A stretch of DNA of 64,000 bases, taken from positions 248,001-312,000 of the forward strand of contig NW_026728908.1 of assembly GCF_030272615.1 (NCBI RefSeq), read 5' to 3'. The notes below the pieces were generated by a model. That model saw only the letters and a program-made list of their open reading frames with translations, had not been told where the DNA came from and did not search any database. This DNA comes from Cryptomeria japonica (Eukaryota; Streptophyta; Pinopsida; Cupressales; Cupressaceae). Within the stretch, counting starts at the first letter, position 1, and every line of letters starts with the position of its first letter. Of the stretch, positions 22,550 through 34,203 are shown piece by piece. The position numbers were made by a program, and so were the translations under genes.

Positions 22550-23380
22550 ATTCTTCAAAGTGATGACATAAAAGGCAAATTCAAGATTTGCTGTCCAAAG
22601 GTTTCATTAAACCAAGTACATCCCCTTGTGCTTCACCAATTTTGCTTGTGCTCAAGAAGGATGGAATTTGGTGTCTTTGTATTGATTTCTGGGCATTAAA
22701 TAAGATCACCATAAAAAATCGATATCCACTTCCATGCATTGATGACCTTTCAAGGTGCCAAATTCTTCTCGAAGATTGATTTGAATAGTGGATATCATCA
22801 AGTTAGGGTTCAAGCAAAGAACACATGGAAAACAACTTTCAAGACCAAACTGGGTCTTTTTGAGTGACTTGTGATGCCATTTGGTCTCACCAATGCTCCT
22901 GCCACTTTCATACGATTGATGCATGAGGTATTTCGTGATTGTTTGGACAAATTTGTTATCCTCTACTTAGATGATATTCTTTTCTCATACTTGGAAAGTT
23001 CATTTTCAACATTTGGAACATGTTGTTTGCACACTTCAGCAAAACAGTTTGTATGCCACTTTCATACGATTGATGCATGAGGTATTTTGTGATTGTTTGG
23101 ACAAATTTGTTATCTTCTACTTAGATGATATTCTTATCTTTTCTCACACTTGGAAAGTCCATCTTCAACATTTGGAACATATTATTTGCACACTTCAGCA
23201 AAACAGTTTGTATGCCAACTTTACCAAGTGTTCTTTTGGTCATACATCCATTGCCTATCTTGGGTTTGTCATTGATGCACGTGGCATTCAGGTAGATCCT
23301 ATAAAAGTGCAAGCTCTTCTCAAGTGGCCTACTCTTCAAATCTCACTGAATTGCAAAGTTTTCTTGGTCTTGTAAACTTC
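22550..23380 (+). pseudogene. Gypsy I reverse transcriptase, with duplicated catalytic segment
   Basis: RNA-dependent DNA polymerase fragments. [20 protein letters not shown] and [17 protein letters not shown] mark the N-terminal part; [12 protein letters not shown] and YLDDIL mark the palm. Several stops and frameshifts break it. A 154-bp stretch carrying the YLDD coding segment is present twice in tandem (22901-23054 and 23055-23208), so the active-site motif appears twice. Confidence 0.85.
22901..23212 (+). repeat. 154-bp tandem duplication inside RT
   Basis: GCCACTTTCATACGATTGAT begins at 22901 and again at 23055; the two units differ at only a few positions. The similar words ATGCCACTTTCA and ATGCCAACTTTA at the borders could have mediated slippage or unequal exchange. 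Confidence 0.9.
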
Positions 23381-23399
23381 TACCACAAGTTCATCCTAC

Positions 23400-23960
23400 A
23401 TTACTCAGACATTGCTGCACCTTTGCACCAATTGACAGATCAATATTGCATTCAAGTGGATAGAAATACACTCACATGCTTTCAACACATTGAAAGAAAA
23501 ATTATGTTTTGCACCTGTTTTTGTTCTACCATGTCTCTCACAACCTTTTGAGATTGAAACTGATGCTTCACAATGTGCACATGGAGTTGTTCTTAAGCAA
23601 AATGGTCATCTTGTGGCCTATCATCCATAAACTTTTTCTGGTGCTAAAAGGAAATACTCCACATATGATAAAGAATTATATGCATTGGTCCAAGCCATCA
23701 AGTATTGGAGACATTATCTTTTGGGGATAGAAACAATTGTTTACATTGATCACTTGCCTCTATAGTTTCTTCAGTCCGAGAACAAAATTGAAGAAGCTAG
23801 GCATTTGAAGTGGGCTTCATAATTACAACAGTTCCACTTGGTCATCAAGTATAAGAAGGGGAAAACCAACAATGTTGCAGATTGTTTAAGTTGTCCTCCT
23901 ACAACACATGTTTTAACTATTGTGCCCATTCTCATTTGGGATTTCAGACATGGTCTTCTC
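23400..23960 (+). pseudogene. Gypsy I RNase H (broken)
   Basis: RNase H that removes template RNA during reverse transcription. Blocks FEIETDASQCAHGVVLKQNG, KYSTYDKELYALVQAIKYW and the tail KKGKTNNVADCLS follow in order but in different frames, with stops between them. The D-E-D pattern of the family can be traced. Confidence 0.8.
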
Positions 23961-24049
23961 AGTATGCTCAAGATCTTGATTTTGGCACTACCTACACAAG
24001 TCTTTAGAATCATTCAACTTCAAAATTAACACCTTTTCAGGATTTCCAT

Positions 24050-25190
24050 ATCAAGGAAGGGTTACTCTACAAGTTGGATAAACTTTGTGTCCCTCCAGAT
24101 CATCGAACTTCACTTCTCAAGGAGGCACATTCTGCTCTTTATGGTGGTCATCATTTTGGCAAATAAAAATCACTTCATCATTTGCAGTGGTTCTTTTATT
24201 GGCCTCATTTGCAACACAATAATCTACATTTCCTCAAAAGATTTGCAGTTTGTTGTTGCTCAAAACCAACCAACAAAAAGATGGGCTTGAGTATTCCTTT
24301 GCCTATTCCTTCTTGCCCCTGGGAGAGCATTTCCATGGATTTGGTTAGTGGCTTTCCATTGATTGTTTGTCACCTTGATTGCGTTTTTTATGGTTGTTGA
24401 TTGATTCAGCAAGATGGATAAGTTCATTCCATGCTACAAGACAAGTTTTGCACATGACTTAGCCCAACTCTTCTTGTACTTTGTTTGGAGATCTTGTGGT
24501 TTACCCACTAGCATTGTTTCTGATCATGACTCACGTTTTGTGGGCCATTTCTTGTGATCTTTGTGGAAGATTTTGGGAGTTTCTCTTAACTTCTCTGCTG
24601 CTTTTCATCCTCAATCAGATGGTCAGACTGAAGTTGTGAACCAAACTCTTATACAACGTTGGAGGATTTTTCATTATAGTTCTCCAGCCAAGTGGGATTT
24701 GAGCCTAAGCCACATAGAGCATGCATGCAACTGGGCAATTCACTCATCTACAGGTCACTCACCTTTTGAGGTATGTCTTGGTTTTCAACCTTGGGCTCCA
24801 TATGAGTTGCCCTTATCTTTGCTCTCTCTAGCCACTATGCATATTCAAAAAGAGCAAGATAAGGTCCAAGCCTTCATAGAACATTTGCAAAATCTTGAAT
24901 TCAAAGTAATTCAAATTCTTCAAAAGACTCGAGAAAAGCAAAAACAACTAATGGATTGACATTGTATCCCTCATACTTTTCAACTTGGGGATAGAGTTTG
25001 GTTATACTTGGACAAACATCATTTCCAAGAGAAAGCACACAATAAGGTCAATCCAATTCGCTATGGGCCTTACACTATTCTTTAGAAGGTGTCTAAAAAT
25101 GCTTTTCGACTTGATCTTACAGCTCAGTTGGGCATCCATGATGTTGTCAATGTTGATCTCCTCAAGCACTACCACGAGTTGACATTAGAG
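24050..25190 (+). pseudogene. Gypsy I integrase (broken)
   Basis: Integrase that inserts the cDNA. The zinc-binding region (EAHSALYGGHHFGK) is followed by WESISMDLVSGFP with the first catalytic Asp. SDHDSRF-like sequence near 24520 carries the second Asp, in another frame. FHPQSDGQTEVVNQTL at 24606-24653 carries the Glu. The GPY-like C-terminal block and VDLLKHYHEL follow near 25060-25180. Many stops. Confidence 0.8.
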
Positions 25191-25405
25191 ACTGAGCCTC
25201 TTGTTAGCCATCTTGCAGATGTTGTTCCTGATTTTCAGCTATCACTCGATTCTGACCGAGTTTTTGACACAAAGACTCGTCAGACCCGACATGGTTCTGC
25301 CACTTCCTACCTTGTTGCCAAGCAAGGTCAGCTTTCGGGTCAGGCCCTTTGGATCTCTCTCACCATCACCTATCTCAAGATTTTCCTTCTCTTCTGAGAG
25401 CATTG
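25191..25405 (+). pseudogene. Gypsy I chromodomain-like tail
   Basis: The end of pol reads FDTKTRQTRHGSATSYLVAK, a basic stretch followed by a W-containing segment. This is the arrangement of the short chromodomain-like tails of Reina-type chromoviruses, thought to guide integration to particular chromatin. It is broken by a frameshift before the 3' LTR. Confidence 0.55.
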
Positions 25406-25423
25406 GAATCCGATGTTGCTATT

Positions 25424-25434
25424 GTTGAGAGGAA
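25424..25434 (+). promoter_or_regulatory. Polypurine tract of Gypsy I
   Basis: TTGAGAGGAA just upstream of the 3' LTR, the expected primer for plus-strand synthesis. Confidence 0.65.
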
Positions 25435-25860
25435 TGATGAGGATTCATAGGGTATAGGTTAGAGCTTAGGATTTAATTATTATTTTAATATTTTTTAGTT
25501 TTGATCTTATGTAAAAAGTTAAAAGTTAAAAGTCAAATGTTAGTTTCCTAGTTGTTAGGAAGTTAGCATAAATTAGTAAATTGTTAGGAAGTTAGCATAA
25601 GTTAGAAAATTGCTGTTCTCTTGGTTCTTTTCCACTTCACGTGAAGATTTGGATGATATTCCAAATCTTTAATTTTGGCATACATTATGCCTATATAATA
25701 ATGTATTTGCTCTTCATGGAGCATATTGGAGAATGCAAGTTTTTTTTTTTACAGTTTATTTAATTGCAGAGATTATTGTCTTTTGTTTTTGCAGAGCTTA
25801 TGGTATTTTGTCTGCAAATTTAATCTCTGACTGTTGGTTTGCTTGCCTCTTTCCATATCA
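25435..25860 (+). repeat. 3' LTR of Gypsy I
   Basis: 426 bp, same ends as the 5' copy; it preserves the empty site of the MITE. TATA-like CTATATAATA at 25691-25700. Confidence 0.9.
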
Positions 25861-25865
25861 TACTC

Positions 25866-28068
25866 CAAACAAACTCCAAAAATCTAAAAACTAAATAGCA
25901 CATTGTTACAATGCTAAAATTTCTGAATCAATGTTGCAAATCCTCTTCTATACTGGTATTGATGTATGCAAGAATGATACAACAAGTTTCAATGGCTACT
26001 AAGGACTGCAACCTGCTAACAAGGTTTTAATATTAGTGCAGAGGATGAGAGTTGGCTTCCCAAATATCACTGTTAATCTCCAAAATATGTGACTACATCA
26101 GAAATTGTCTAGTCCTTAGCTTAATGCATTTGGTAGCAACCCTTCAAAGGCGCAACATTAGCTCAATGATGCAATTTATTCTCAGAAGATATTGATAACA
26201 CAAAGCACACCAACTGCCCTTCCATTAGTGAATGAAAATTTCATTCCTCAATTGTGACTTGGCTATTAAAATGGTACAGCACTTGTAGAAGATGCAACTA
26301 GAATAATTATAGCAGTGATACTGCTTAATAAAGATTGTTCATTATATAATTATCAGCATTATGGACATTGATATGGTAGGCATCAATAATCAACAATAGA
26401 GTGAATAATCACATAGAACAACCAATAATAATAACTCATAGAGATATAAAAGATTAGCAAGACTTTATTTGAAACTTACAAGTTTTCAAAATACCGAATC
26501 TAATTTAGAAGCCATCTCCTTACAATTCCAAAAATTCAAAATATCTCAACTGAAACCAAGATTTGGAATTTCACAACACAAACCAAGTTAATTGAAATTA
26601 GAAACCACAAGCCAACTAAAATAAACCTAGATAATGTGGCATTGGAGTGGTATAAACCATTGTAGCAGCCGTATGGATCACTTTAGTAGTGGTGTGGATT
26701 ATTGTGGCAACCTTCAGGTTTTTAAAATCTTAAATAATACTCATGAAATTTATACTTCTTTAAACATTGTAGCACACTGACAATCCGTGTTATGTAATTG
26801 CTTGAATGGATTGGAGGGTTCTTGTCCTTGGATCCAAAAGGAAACTTAGAGGTCCAAATTTCAATGCCAAAAGGGTTTTCTTCCTTAGGTAGAAAGATGA
26901 AACACAAGGGTTCAATTTTAGAAATGAGGGTTCAATCTCAAAAAAGAGGGTTTGATCATAAAACAATGGATGAATTTCCTTAATTCTAGCTACTTTGTAA
27001 TTTTTTGTTTGCAACTATTAGCCTCCTCAAGGAACCTCTATGAATTCTTTCTCATTTTAAATTAATATTTCAATTTGTCCCCTTGTTCTAGTAACACTTT
27101 GGACAACATTTCAGGCCTACTTGAAAAAAAAAAAACACTTTATAAAATCACTTTTAGGTACTTTATAATTTAATAATAAAACATAAGTTGCCTTTTTAAA
27201 ATTGAAGCTACTTTTTGGGCAACTTATATTAAATTATTACCTTAGTTCGAAAAAGGGGATATGATAGTTTGCGCTTCCCAAAGAATGTTTGTCCTCAAAC
27301 AATGCTTGATTAAGCCCATTAAAGCCTCTTGATTGAACTATTCTGCAAATTTGCTAGGATCCCAAATCAATCTTGGGAATTTGCAAACTCTCAATCTTTG
27401 ATCCTTCTTGCGATGTAGTTGGCTTCTGCTGTGCCACTTCAATATTATCAAAGTTAAAGAACTTGAGCTAGGAAATAGCTTTGCATCTATCTCAAATAGT
27501 GGGTTATATGTAGCCTAATGGAAACTAGAAAAAAATATAGAAAATTATTCTTGTTTACCTTTTTAGACCATTCTTTATGCAATAACAACTCTGTGTAGAT
27601 GTCCTTTGAAGCCATCATTTCTAATTCCTATCTATTTGTGTCTTCTTCAAGTTTCTTTGTTTGCTGATCCACAACTAAAACTTTCTCACTTGTGCCCACA
27701 TTTGTATCTGCATCTTCTAGCTTCCTTGAAAACTATTCTTCGTGTAATTTGATTTCGTCATTAATCTCCCACCGTGTTGAATGGGTTCAACTAAGCTTCA
27801 AAGTGAGTTCATGAATAAAGTTCCTTTTCCAAGGCATCCATTAGAAATAACTATTCAACACCTTTAAAATGAGATATTGTACTTAATTGCCTATTTTAAT
27901 ATCTTGAATAGTAGACAACTCAAGTGAAATATTAATCTATTAACTCAATAATATATCCAGGTTGCAGAAAGAAGCCAAATAATATAGTTTTGCAATTTCA
28001 ATCATACAACAATGATATTGAAGACTAGGGACAATGATTGGAGGTAACGGGGTGTCTTTCTAAAAATA
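25866..28068. other. Spacer, no gene seen
   Basis: AT-rich sequence between the Gypsy and Copia elements. No coding domain, long frame or terminal repeat could be supported on either strand. Confidence 0.5.
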
Positions 28069-28073
28069 CCTTG

Positions 28074-28818
28074 TGTTGATACATAATAGCTTCGGTAAGA
28101 TAAATGATTGAATGGGAGATAAATGAAGTCTCCCATTCAATCATCTATCTCATCGATAGATAAATTCAGATCTCATTGATTATTCCTTTATCTGATATTT
28201 ATGTTATAATTGCTCTCTTTATTCTGTTGCAGCATTTATCAATTATGTTACTCATGCAAACTGATGATTAAATTAAGTGCAAACTATTAAACTAATAAAC
28301 CGATAATGGTCGGGTCTTATTCTAACCCTCCCGATTCATTATCGGGTTACCACTTTAATAGCCACTGAATTTACAATGATCGGGCTTAATGCATTCCACC
28401 GACTAACTAATGTTATCGGGGTAAATTAATTGATAACCGACTAACTTAAGTTATCGGGTTTAAACTGCTTTAATTGCCACCGATTAATATTGCCATAACT
28501 GAAATGATATCGGTTCATTTGCATATGTGATGGCACCGATTAAGCAATCGGTTATGGAGGGACACGACCAAGGGGTATCTTGGTCAGTCATGTCCAAAGG
28601 ACATGATCGATCAAGGTACCACTTGATCGGTCCCCTCCATGATATATATACACCGATAAAATGTTGTGGAGAGAACATAGAAAACATTAATGCTCTCTCT
28701 CCACCTGCAACAAAGAAAAGAAATCAGATTTATTATATTGTGAAATAACGTATACTTGAAAGGAAAATTACTTTGAATATAACTTGCACCTTGAATTGAA
28801 AATTGATATACATTTACA
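28074..28818 (+). repeat. 5' LTR of the Copia element
   Basis: 745 bp. It contains a 16-bp perfect stem (ATGATTGAATGGGAGA, 28104-28119, pairing with 28129-28144) near its start and several more hairpins at 28330-28346 and 28535-28631. A TATATATA box lies just right of these, near 28642-28650. It lacks a short segment present in the 3' copy near 33863. Confidence 0.92.
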
Positions 28819-28830
28819 TGGTATTAGAGC
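28819..28830 (+). promoter_or_regulatory. Primer binding site, Met-tRNA type
   Basis: TGGTATTAGAGC directly follows the 5' LTR. One base differs from the common TGGTATCAGAGC. Confidence 0.85.
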
Positions 28831-28910
28831 TATAGTTAAATCGAACCTGAGGCTATTCAATTTTGTGGAAAATTCAAGACAAGCATATATCCAACATCAC
28901 ATTTCTCCAA

Positions 28911-31131
28911 ATGGCCAGCACTAACAGATTCGAAGATAGACTCGGAGGAGGCGATAATTTCTTAGCATGGAAGTTCAGAATTAAGATGATTCTAAGAGGA
29001 TAAAGTTGAATCATTTGTAAAAGCTGAAACTACAGAACCTGAGACTGAACCTGACAAAGCGACATGGATAGAGGGAAATGAAAAAGCCATCAAAATCATA
29101 GTTGATGGGGTGAGGAATAATATTATGCCCATCATAAGGAAACATGAAACGGCCTACAACATGTTCAAAGCACTTGAAGATGCATTCAAGATATCCAATG
29201 CAAGTAGAACCTTGGCTTTAAAGAGAGAAATAAATCATATAGCTATGATCAAAGGGGAGTCAATCAATGCCTACTTCATGCGGATATCAGCCCTGAGGGA
29301 TGAGCTAGCAACCCTTGGATATGAGATCCAAAGCAAAGAATTAACACTCATTGCTCTAGATGGGTTATCTAGTATATGGGAAACGTTCGTCCAAGGCATC
29401 AGTGCAAGGGCTAAATATCCAAATTTTGAAAGGCTAAGGGCAGACTGTCTCCAAGAAGAATCAAGGTTAAATAAGAAAGGGATCAAACAAAAGAATATAG
29501 ATGAAGATCTTCAAGTCCTAAATACAAACTCTAATAAGAAAAACAAGCAGAAACAATTTAGGAAGAGGAAAGGTCATCAAGGCAAGAACACCTCCAAGAA
29601 GGATCTTTCACATATTCAATGTTACAGGTGTGACAAATTCGGACACTATGTTGCCAAATGTCCGGAAAGAACCAAACAACAAGCCACATTTGCCAAAGCA
29701 GGAAAATCTAAAAGGGAAGACGACTTCGAGAAGTATGTACTCTACTCAGCACTTACAAACCAAGCATCGAACAAGGTTAACTCTTGGGTGATCGACAATG
29801 GCTCATCCAGACACATTACAAGGTTTAGAGAAGTGCTAGACTCCATGATAGAGGAGAATGATGAGGAAGTGACTATCGGAGATGACTCCACACATCCAGT
29901 TAGAGGAGTTGGAACCTACACCATCAAACTGAAGTCAGGCGTATCATTGCAACTTAAAGGAGTACTATATGTCCCAGACATCAAGAGAAATCTAGTCTCT
30001 ATATCAACACTAGAGGATAATGGGTACAAAGTGACCTTCATGGACAACAGAGTGTTGGCTTGGCCAAGGAATTCATCTATCAAGAAAGCTAAAACCATCG
30101 GTCAAAGACAAGGCTACTTGTATGAGATGTGCACAGAGCCCAACCTAGCCCTAACCCATGAAGCTACAAATGTTAATGAAGTTTGGCATAGAAGACTAGG
30201 TCACCTGAATTTTAGAGCTTTGTCATCAATGGGAAACCTTGTCACGGGTCTACCTAAGTTAAAGCAATATCATTCAGGGGCATGCAAGGGATGTGCCCTA
30301 GGTAAAAATACTAAGGGTGTTTTTCAAAATAGTACTAGGAAAACAAGCAAAGTTTTAGAGCTAGTTCATTCTGATGTTTGTGGACCTATGTCCGTACCTT
30401 CTTTAGGGGGATTTTTGTATTACGTAATATTTGTTGATGACTACTCTAGGAAAACTTGGATCTACTTTTTGAAATGTAAAGAATTAGAAGAGATCCTTAA
30501 TAGGTTTAAGGAATTTAAATCACTAACAGAAAACTACTCAGGAAATAAAATTAAAACCTTGAGAACTAACAATTGGGGGGAATACATCTCAGATTTGTTT
30601 AAGGATTTTTGTAAAAATACTGGGATTAAGAGGGAGCTTACTATACCTTATAACCCTCAACAAAATGGGGTAACTGAGAGGAAAAATAGGACAATTGTAG
30701 AAGCTGCCAAAGCCATGATTCTTGATCAGAATCTAAATACCAATCTTTGGGCAAAAGCAACCAGCACTGCTGTATATATACAAAATAGATGTCCTCACTC
30801 TCATCTTGAAGATAAAACCCCCGAGGAAGTCTTTACTAAAACAAAGCCAAATATCAGCCACCTTAGGATATTTGGGTGCCCTGTCTATATTCATGTACCT
30901 AAAGAGAAAAGATTAAAATTAGAGCCTTCTGGAAAAAGGGGAATACTTGTAGGATATAGTGAAACCTCTAAGGCCTACAAAATCTATATACCTGGTCAGA
31001 GGAATATTGAACTGAGTAGGGATGTAATCTTTGAAGAAGACTTAGCCTTCAAAAGAGCCCAAAGCTCAATAGAACCTGAAGCCTATATCCCTACCCCTAG
31101 CACAGATGAAGACCCTGCTCCTGAGCTTTAG
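28911..31131 (+). pseudogene. Copia gag-protease-integrase part (broken)
   Basis: The ATG at 28911 fits a Copia gag start, but a one-base frameshift near 28999 moves the reading to the long frame ending at 31131. That frame holds a gag region, a zinc knuckle (CYRCDKFGHYVAKC, about 29621-29662) and a protease site that reads DNGS where D-S/T-G is usual. Next come the pre-integrase H/C finger (WHRRLGHLNF to CKGCALGK) and the integrase core (HSDVCGP, about 30367; DDYSRKTW; NGVTERKNRTI, about 30664). The second catalytic Asp block reads RTNNWGEY, so the Asp is Asn and integrase should be inactive. A stop at 31129-31131 separates this part from RT. Confidence 0.92.
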
Positions 31132-32850
31132 AGGGAGAATCTTGAGGAAAATGAAGATGAAACTCAAAACTCACCTAGAGAAAATCTCAAGAAATGACCA
31201 CTATGGGCCACCAAAACTGTAGAAGAAGCTCAGAACTATGCTGCTCCTTCAGGAACCTTCAGAGAAAGTAAAAGGCCTAACAAATTCATTAGCTATGTTG
31301 CCCTTATGAATGATCTTTCAAAAGCTGAACCTAACAATGTATCAGATGCACTTAAACATCAAATATGGAAGGATGTCATGTCTAAGGAATATCAGTCCAT
31401 AATGAAGAATGATGTCTGGGAAATGTTTCTAGGCCAACTAGAAAATCTATTGTTTCTTCCAAATGGCTTTTTAAGATCAAACATGCTTCAGATGGCAGTA
31501 TTGAAAAACACAAGGCTAGATTTGTAGCCAAAGGGTTCTCTCAAAAGGAAGGAATTAATTATGAAGAAACATTTGCACCTGTAGCCAGATACACCTCAGT
31601 AAGAGCCGTCTTAGCCATTGCAACAACAAAGGGATGGAAAGTTCATCAGATGGATGTTAAGACAACATTCCTTAATGGTGAGATCTCAGAAGAAGTATAC
31701 CTAGAGCAACCTGAAAGGTTTGAGATTCATGATGCAGTCTCATGTGTGTAGACTCAAGAAAGCTCTCTATGGGCTTAAACAGGCTCCCAGGGCCTGGTAT
31801 GAAAGAATTGATACTTACCTCTCAGAACTAGGCTTCTCTAAGAATGATGCAGATCCTAATCTCTACTATAAACAAAACAAAGGTGATATGCTAATATTGA
31901 TTTTATATGTTGATGATTTATTAATCACAGGAGAAGATCTCCTTATAGATCAATGCAAGAAAGATCTTTCTAAAGAATTTGACATGAAGGACTTGGGACT
32001 CCTTCATTACTTCCTAGGCTTGGAAGTATGGCAAAATTCTGATAGCATTATACTTAACCAAGGAAAGTATACCTTGGAAATTTTGTAGAGATTTGGAATG
32101 ATAAACTGCAGACCCATGACCTCTCCAATGGAAACAAATCTTCATAAACTTAAGGAAGTAGCAACAGAGTCACAACCCACTGATCCTACTCACTACAGGC
32201 AAATGATTGGGTCCTTGATATATCTGGTAAATACAAGACCAGATATCTATTATACAGTTAATGCTTTGAGTCAGTTAATGTGTGAGCCAAAGGAGATACA
32301 CTTGATAGCAGTAAAACACATTATGAGATATCTACAAGGTACTCTAAGCTTTGGTCTCAAATATGAGAGAGTTGATCTAGATCTACACGGATTCACAAAT
32401 TCAGATTGGGCTGGAAGTGTGACTAACAGGAAAAGCACCTCAGGATGCTGTTTCAGTTTAGGTTCAACCATGATACCTTGGATCAACAAAAAACAGTCTT
32501 CAGTAGCATAGAGTTCCACTGAGGTCGATTATATTGCAGCTTCCATGGCTGCCCGAAAAGCAGTATGGCTCAGGAAGTTGCTTGTAGGATTATTCAGTGA
32601 ACCAATGAAACCTACTGTTATCCATTGTGACAACCAGAGCTACATAAAACTTTCAGTAAATCCGGTGTTCCATGATAGATCCAAGCACATTGAGATTCCA
32701 TACCATTATGTGCGAGATATGGTAGACAGGAATGTGATTCAGTTGGAATATATTTGTACAGGAGATCAGACAACAGATATTCTTACCAAACCACTTTCTA
32801 GAGTAAAGGTTGAACACTTCAGAAAAGGTTTGGGTATGATAGAAAGGTAA
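31132..32850 (+). pseudogene. Copia reverse transcriptase and RNase H part (broken)
   Basis: Continuation of pol. After a TGA near 31195 the RT region begins (KARFVAKGFSQ, FAPVARYTSV, HQMDVKTTFLNGE). ALYGLKQAPRAWYERI and the catalytic YVDDLLITG (about 31907-31933) follow. A frameshift sits near 31420 and another near 31730, and a TAG near 32087. RNase H follows: NSDWAGS, STSGCCFSLG, then after a TAG near 32509 SSTEVDY, HCDNQSYIKL, KHIEIPYHYVRD and TTDILTKPL, ending at 32850. Family identity is secure; function is lost. Confidence 0.92.
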
Positions 32851-32949
32851 TTTGCTTTGTAATCTATACTTACATATCAATAAGATGTTTAATGTGTAAA
32901 CTTCTTTGTCGTGTTAGGACTTTTATGGGTTCAACCCCCTGCGTTCATT

Positions 32950-33342
32950 TCTAAGAGGTGACGATCTCTCAGATAATGAACACTTGTATATAGACATTAT
33001 AAGGTGACGATCTTATAATGATCAAACCAATTATCATGTGTGATTTCTGATATGTCATGGATGTGCCATGATTATGTTGTGGTAAAACATTTGGAAAGAT
33101 GTTAGTGCACATACCACAATGTGGATAAGTTGAGAATTTAATTATTCTCATGTGTTAATCCTTAGTATTGCTTGTTTTACAATACTGATATCACGTGCTT
33201 AGGTGATATCATATCATCACAAGGTGATGAATTTCTTGTATCATGTGTTTAGGTGATACTCCATGTCACGTGCTTAGGTGATATGGTTACTTGTATCATA
33301 TGTTTTGATGATACTTCATGCCATGTGTTCAGATGATATGAA
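32950..33342 (+). repeat. Array of about twelve consecutive hairpins between pol and the polypurine tract
   Basis: Back-to-back inverted repeats at 32950-32973, 32995-33020, 33055-33071, 33077-33119 (with a smaller hairpin inside), 33131-33150, 33164-33186, 33187-33210, 33214-33230, 33238-33259, 33261-33286, 33293-33314 and 33315-33342. The first two share the 8-base loop GTGACGAT with different stems. 33187 and 33261 share the loop GTGCTTAG, and 33293 and 33315 have ATGTTTTG and GTGTTCAG. Stems such as GATATCAC/GTGATATC and GTATCAT/ATGATAC differ yet remain complementary. No frame runs through the region. Confidence 0.85.
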
Positions 33343-33433
33343 CCCTTGGAGAATGAGATTATAAACTATATAAGGAATACTGGTCATCAAGAGAAATGTG
33401 ATGCTAGACACTTTGTCTGTTATTCATCTTCCC

Positions 33434-33447
33434 AAGCTAAGAGGGAG
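33434..33447 (+). promoter_or_regulatory. Polypurine tract of the Copia element
   Basis: AAGCTAAGAGGGAG ends directly at the 3' LTR start, as expected for plus-strand priming. Confidence 0.8.
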
Positions 33448-34203
33448 TGTTAATACATAATAGCTTCGGTAAGATAAATGATTGAATGGGAGATAAATGA
33501 AGTCTCCCATTCAATCATCTATCTCATCGATAGATAAATTCAGATCTCACTGATTATTCCTTTATCTGATATTTATGTTATAATTGCTCTCCTTATTCTG
33601 TTACAGCATTTATCAATTATATTACTCATGCAAATTGATGATTAAATTAAGTGCAAACTATTAAACTGATAAACCGATAATGATCGGTCTTATTCTAACC
33701 CTCCCGATTCATTATCGGGTTACCACTTTAATAGCCACCGAATTTACAATGATCGGGCTTAATGCATTCCACCGACTAACTAATGCTATCGGGGTAAATT
33801 AATTGATAACCAACTAACTTAAGTTATTGGGTTTAAACCACTTTAATTGCCACCGATTACCATCGGCCTAGTTATATTGATAACCGAAATGATATCGGTT
33901 CATTTGCATATGTGATGGCACCGATTAAGCAATCGGTTATGGAGGGACACGACCAAGGGGTATCTTGGTCGGTCATGTCCAAAGGACATGATCGATCAAG
34001 GTACCACGTGATCGGTCCCCTCCATGATGTATATACACCAATAAAATGTTGTGGAGAGAACATAGAAAACATTAATGCTCTCTCTCCACCTGCAACAAAG
34101 AAAAGAAATCAGATTTATTATATTGTGAAATAAGATATACTTGAAAGGAAAATTACTTTGAATATAACTTGCACCTTGAATTGAAAATTGATATACATTT
34201 ACA
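33448..34203 (+). repeat. 3' LTR of the Copia element
   Basis: 756 bp. Matches the 5' LTR with scattered substitutions. The 16-bp stem at 33478-33518 is fully conserved, as are the downstream hairpins near 33880-34015. Confidence 0.92.

Larger units (their letters stand above)
15975..25860 (+). mobile_element. Old Ty3/Gypsy chromovirus (element I), TSD TACTC
   Basis: Complete but decayed LTR retrotransposon of 9.9 kb. LTRs start TGATGAGGATTCATAGGG (15975 and 25435) and end CATATCA (16876 and 25860). The exact 5-bp duplication TACTC sits at 15970-15974 and 25861-25865. Order inside: primer site, leader, gag, protease, RT, RNase H, integrase, chromodomain-like tail, polypurine tract. This order and the tail point to a chromovirus, probably Reina-like. 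It has at least three secondary changes: a MITE in the 5' LTR, an RNase-H-bearing fragment in the leader, and a reverse-strand LTR between gag and protease. All frames carry stops. Confidence 0.9.
28074..34203 (+). mobile_element. Ty1/Copia retrotransposon with both LTRs, TSD CCTTG/CCATG
   Basis: 6130-bp element. LTRs start TGTTRATACATAATAGC (28074 and 33448) and end ATACATTTACA (28818 and 34203). The flanking pentamers CCTTG (28069-28073) and CCATG (34204-34208) differ at one base, which fits an ageing target duplication. Order: primer site, gag, protease, integrase, RT, RNase H, which is the Copia order. About 600 bases of structured non-coding sequence separate pol from the polypurine tract. 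Frames are broken in several places, so it is not autonomous now. Confidence 0.93.

Noticed and set aside
32950-33342. Hairpin array as a CRISPR array
   Set aside because: Plant nuclear context, inside a retrotransposon. The repeats differ in their stems, spacers are absent or short and irregular, and no Cas genes are present.
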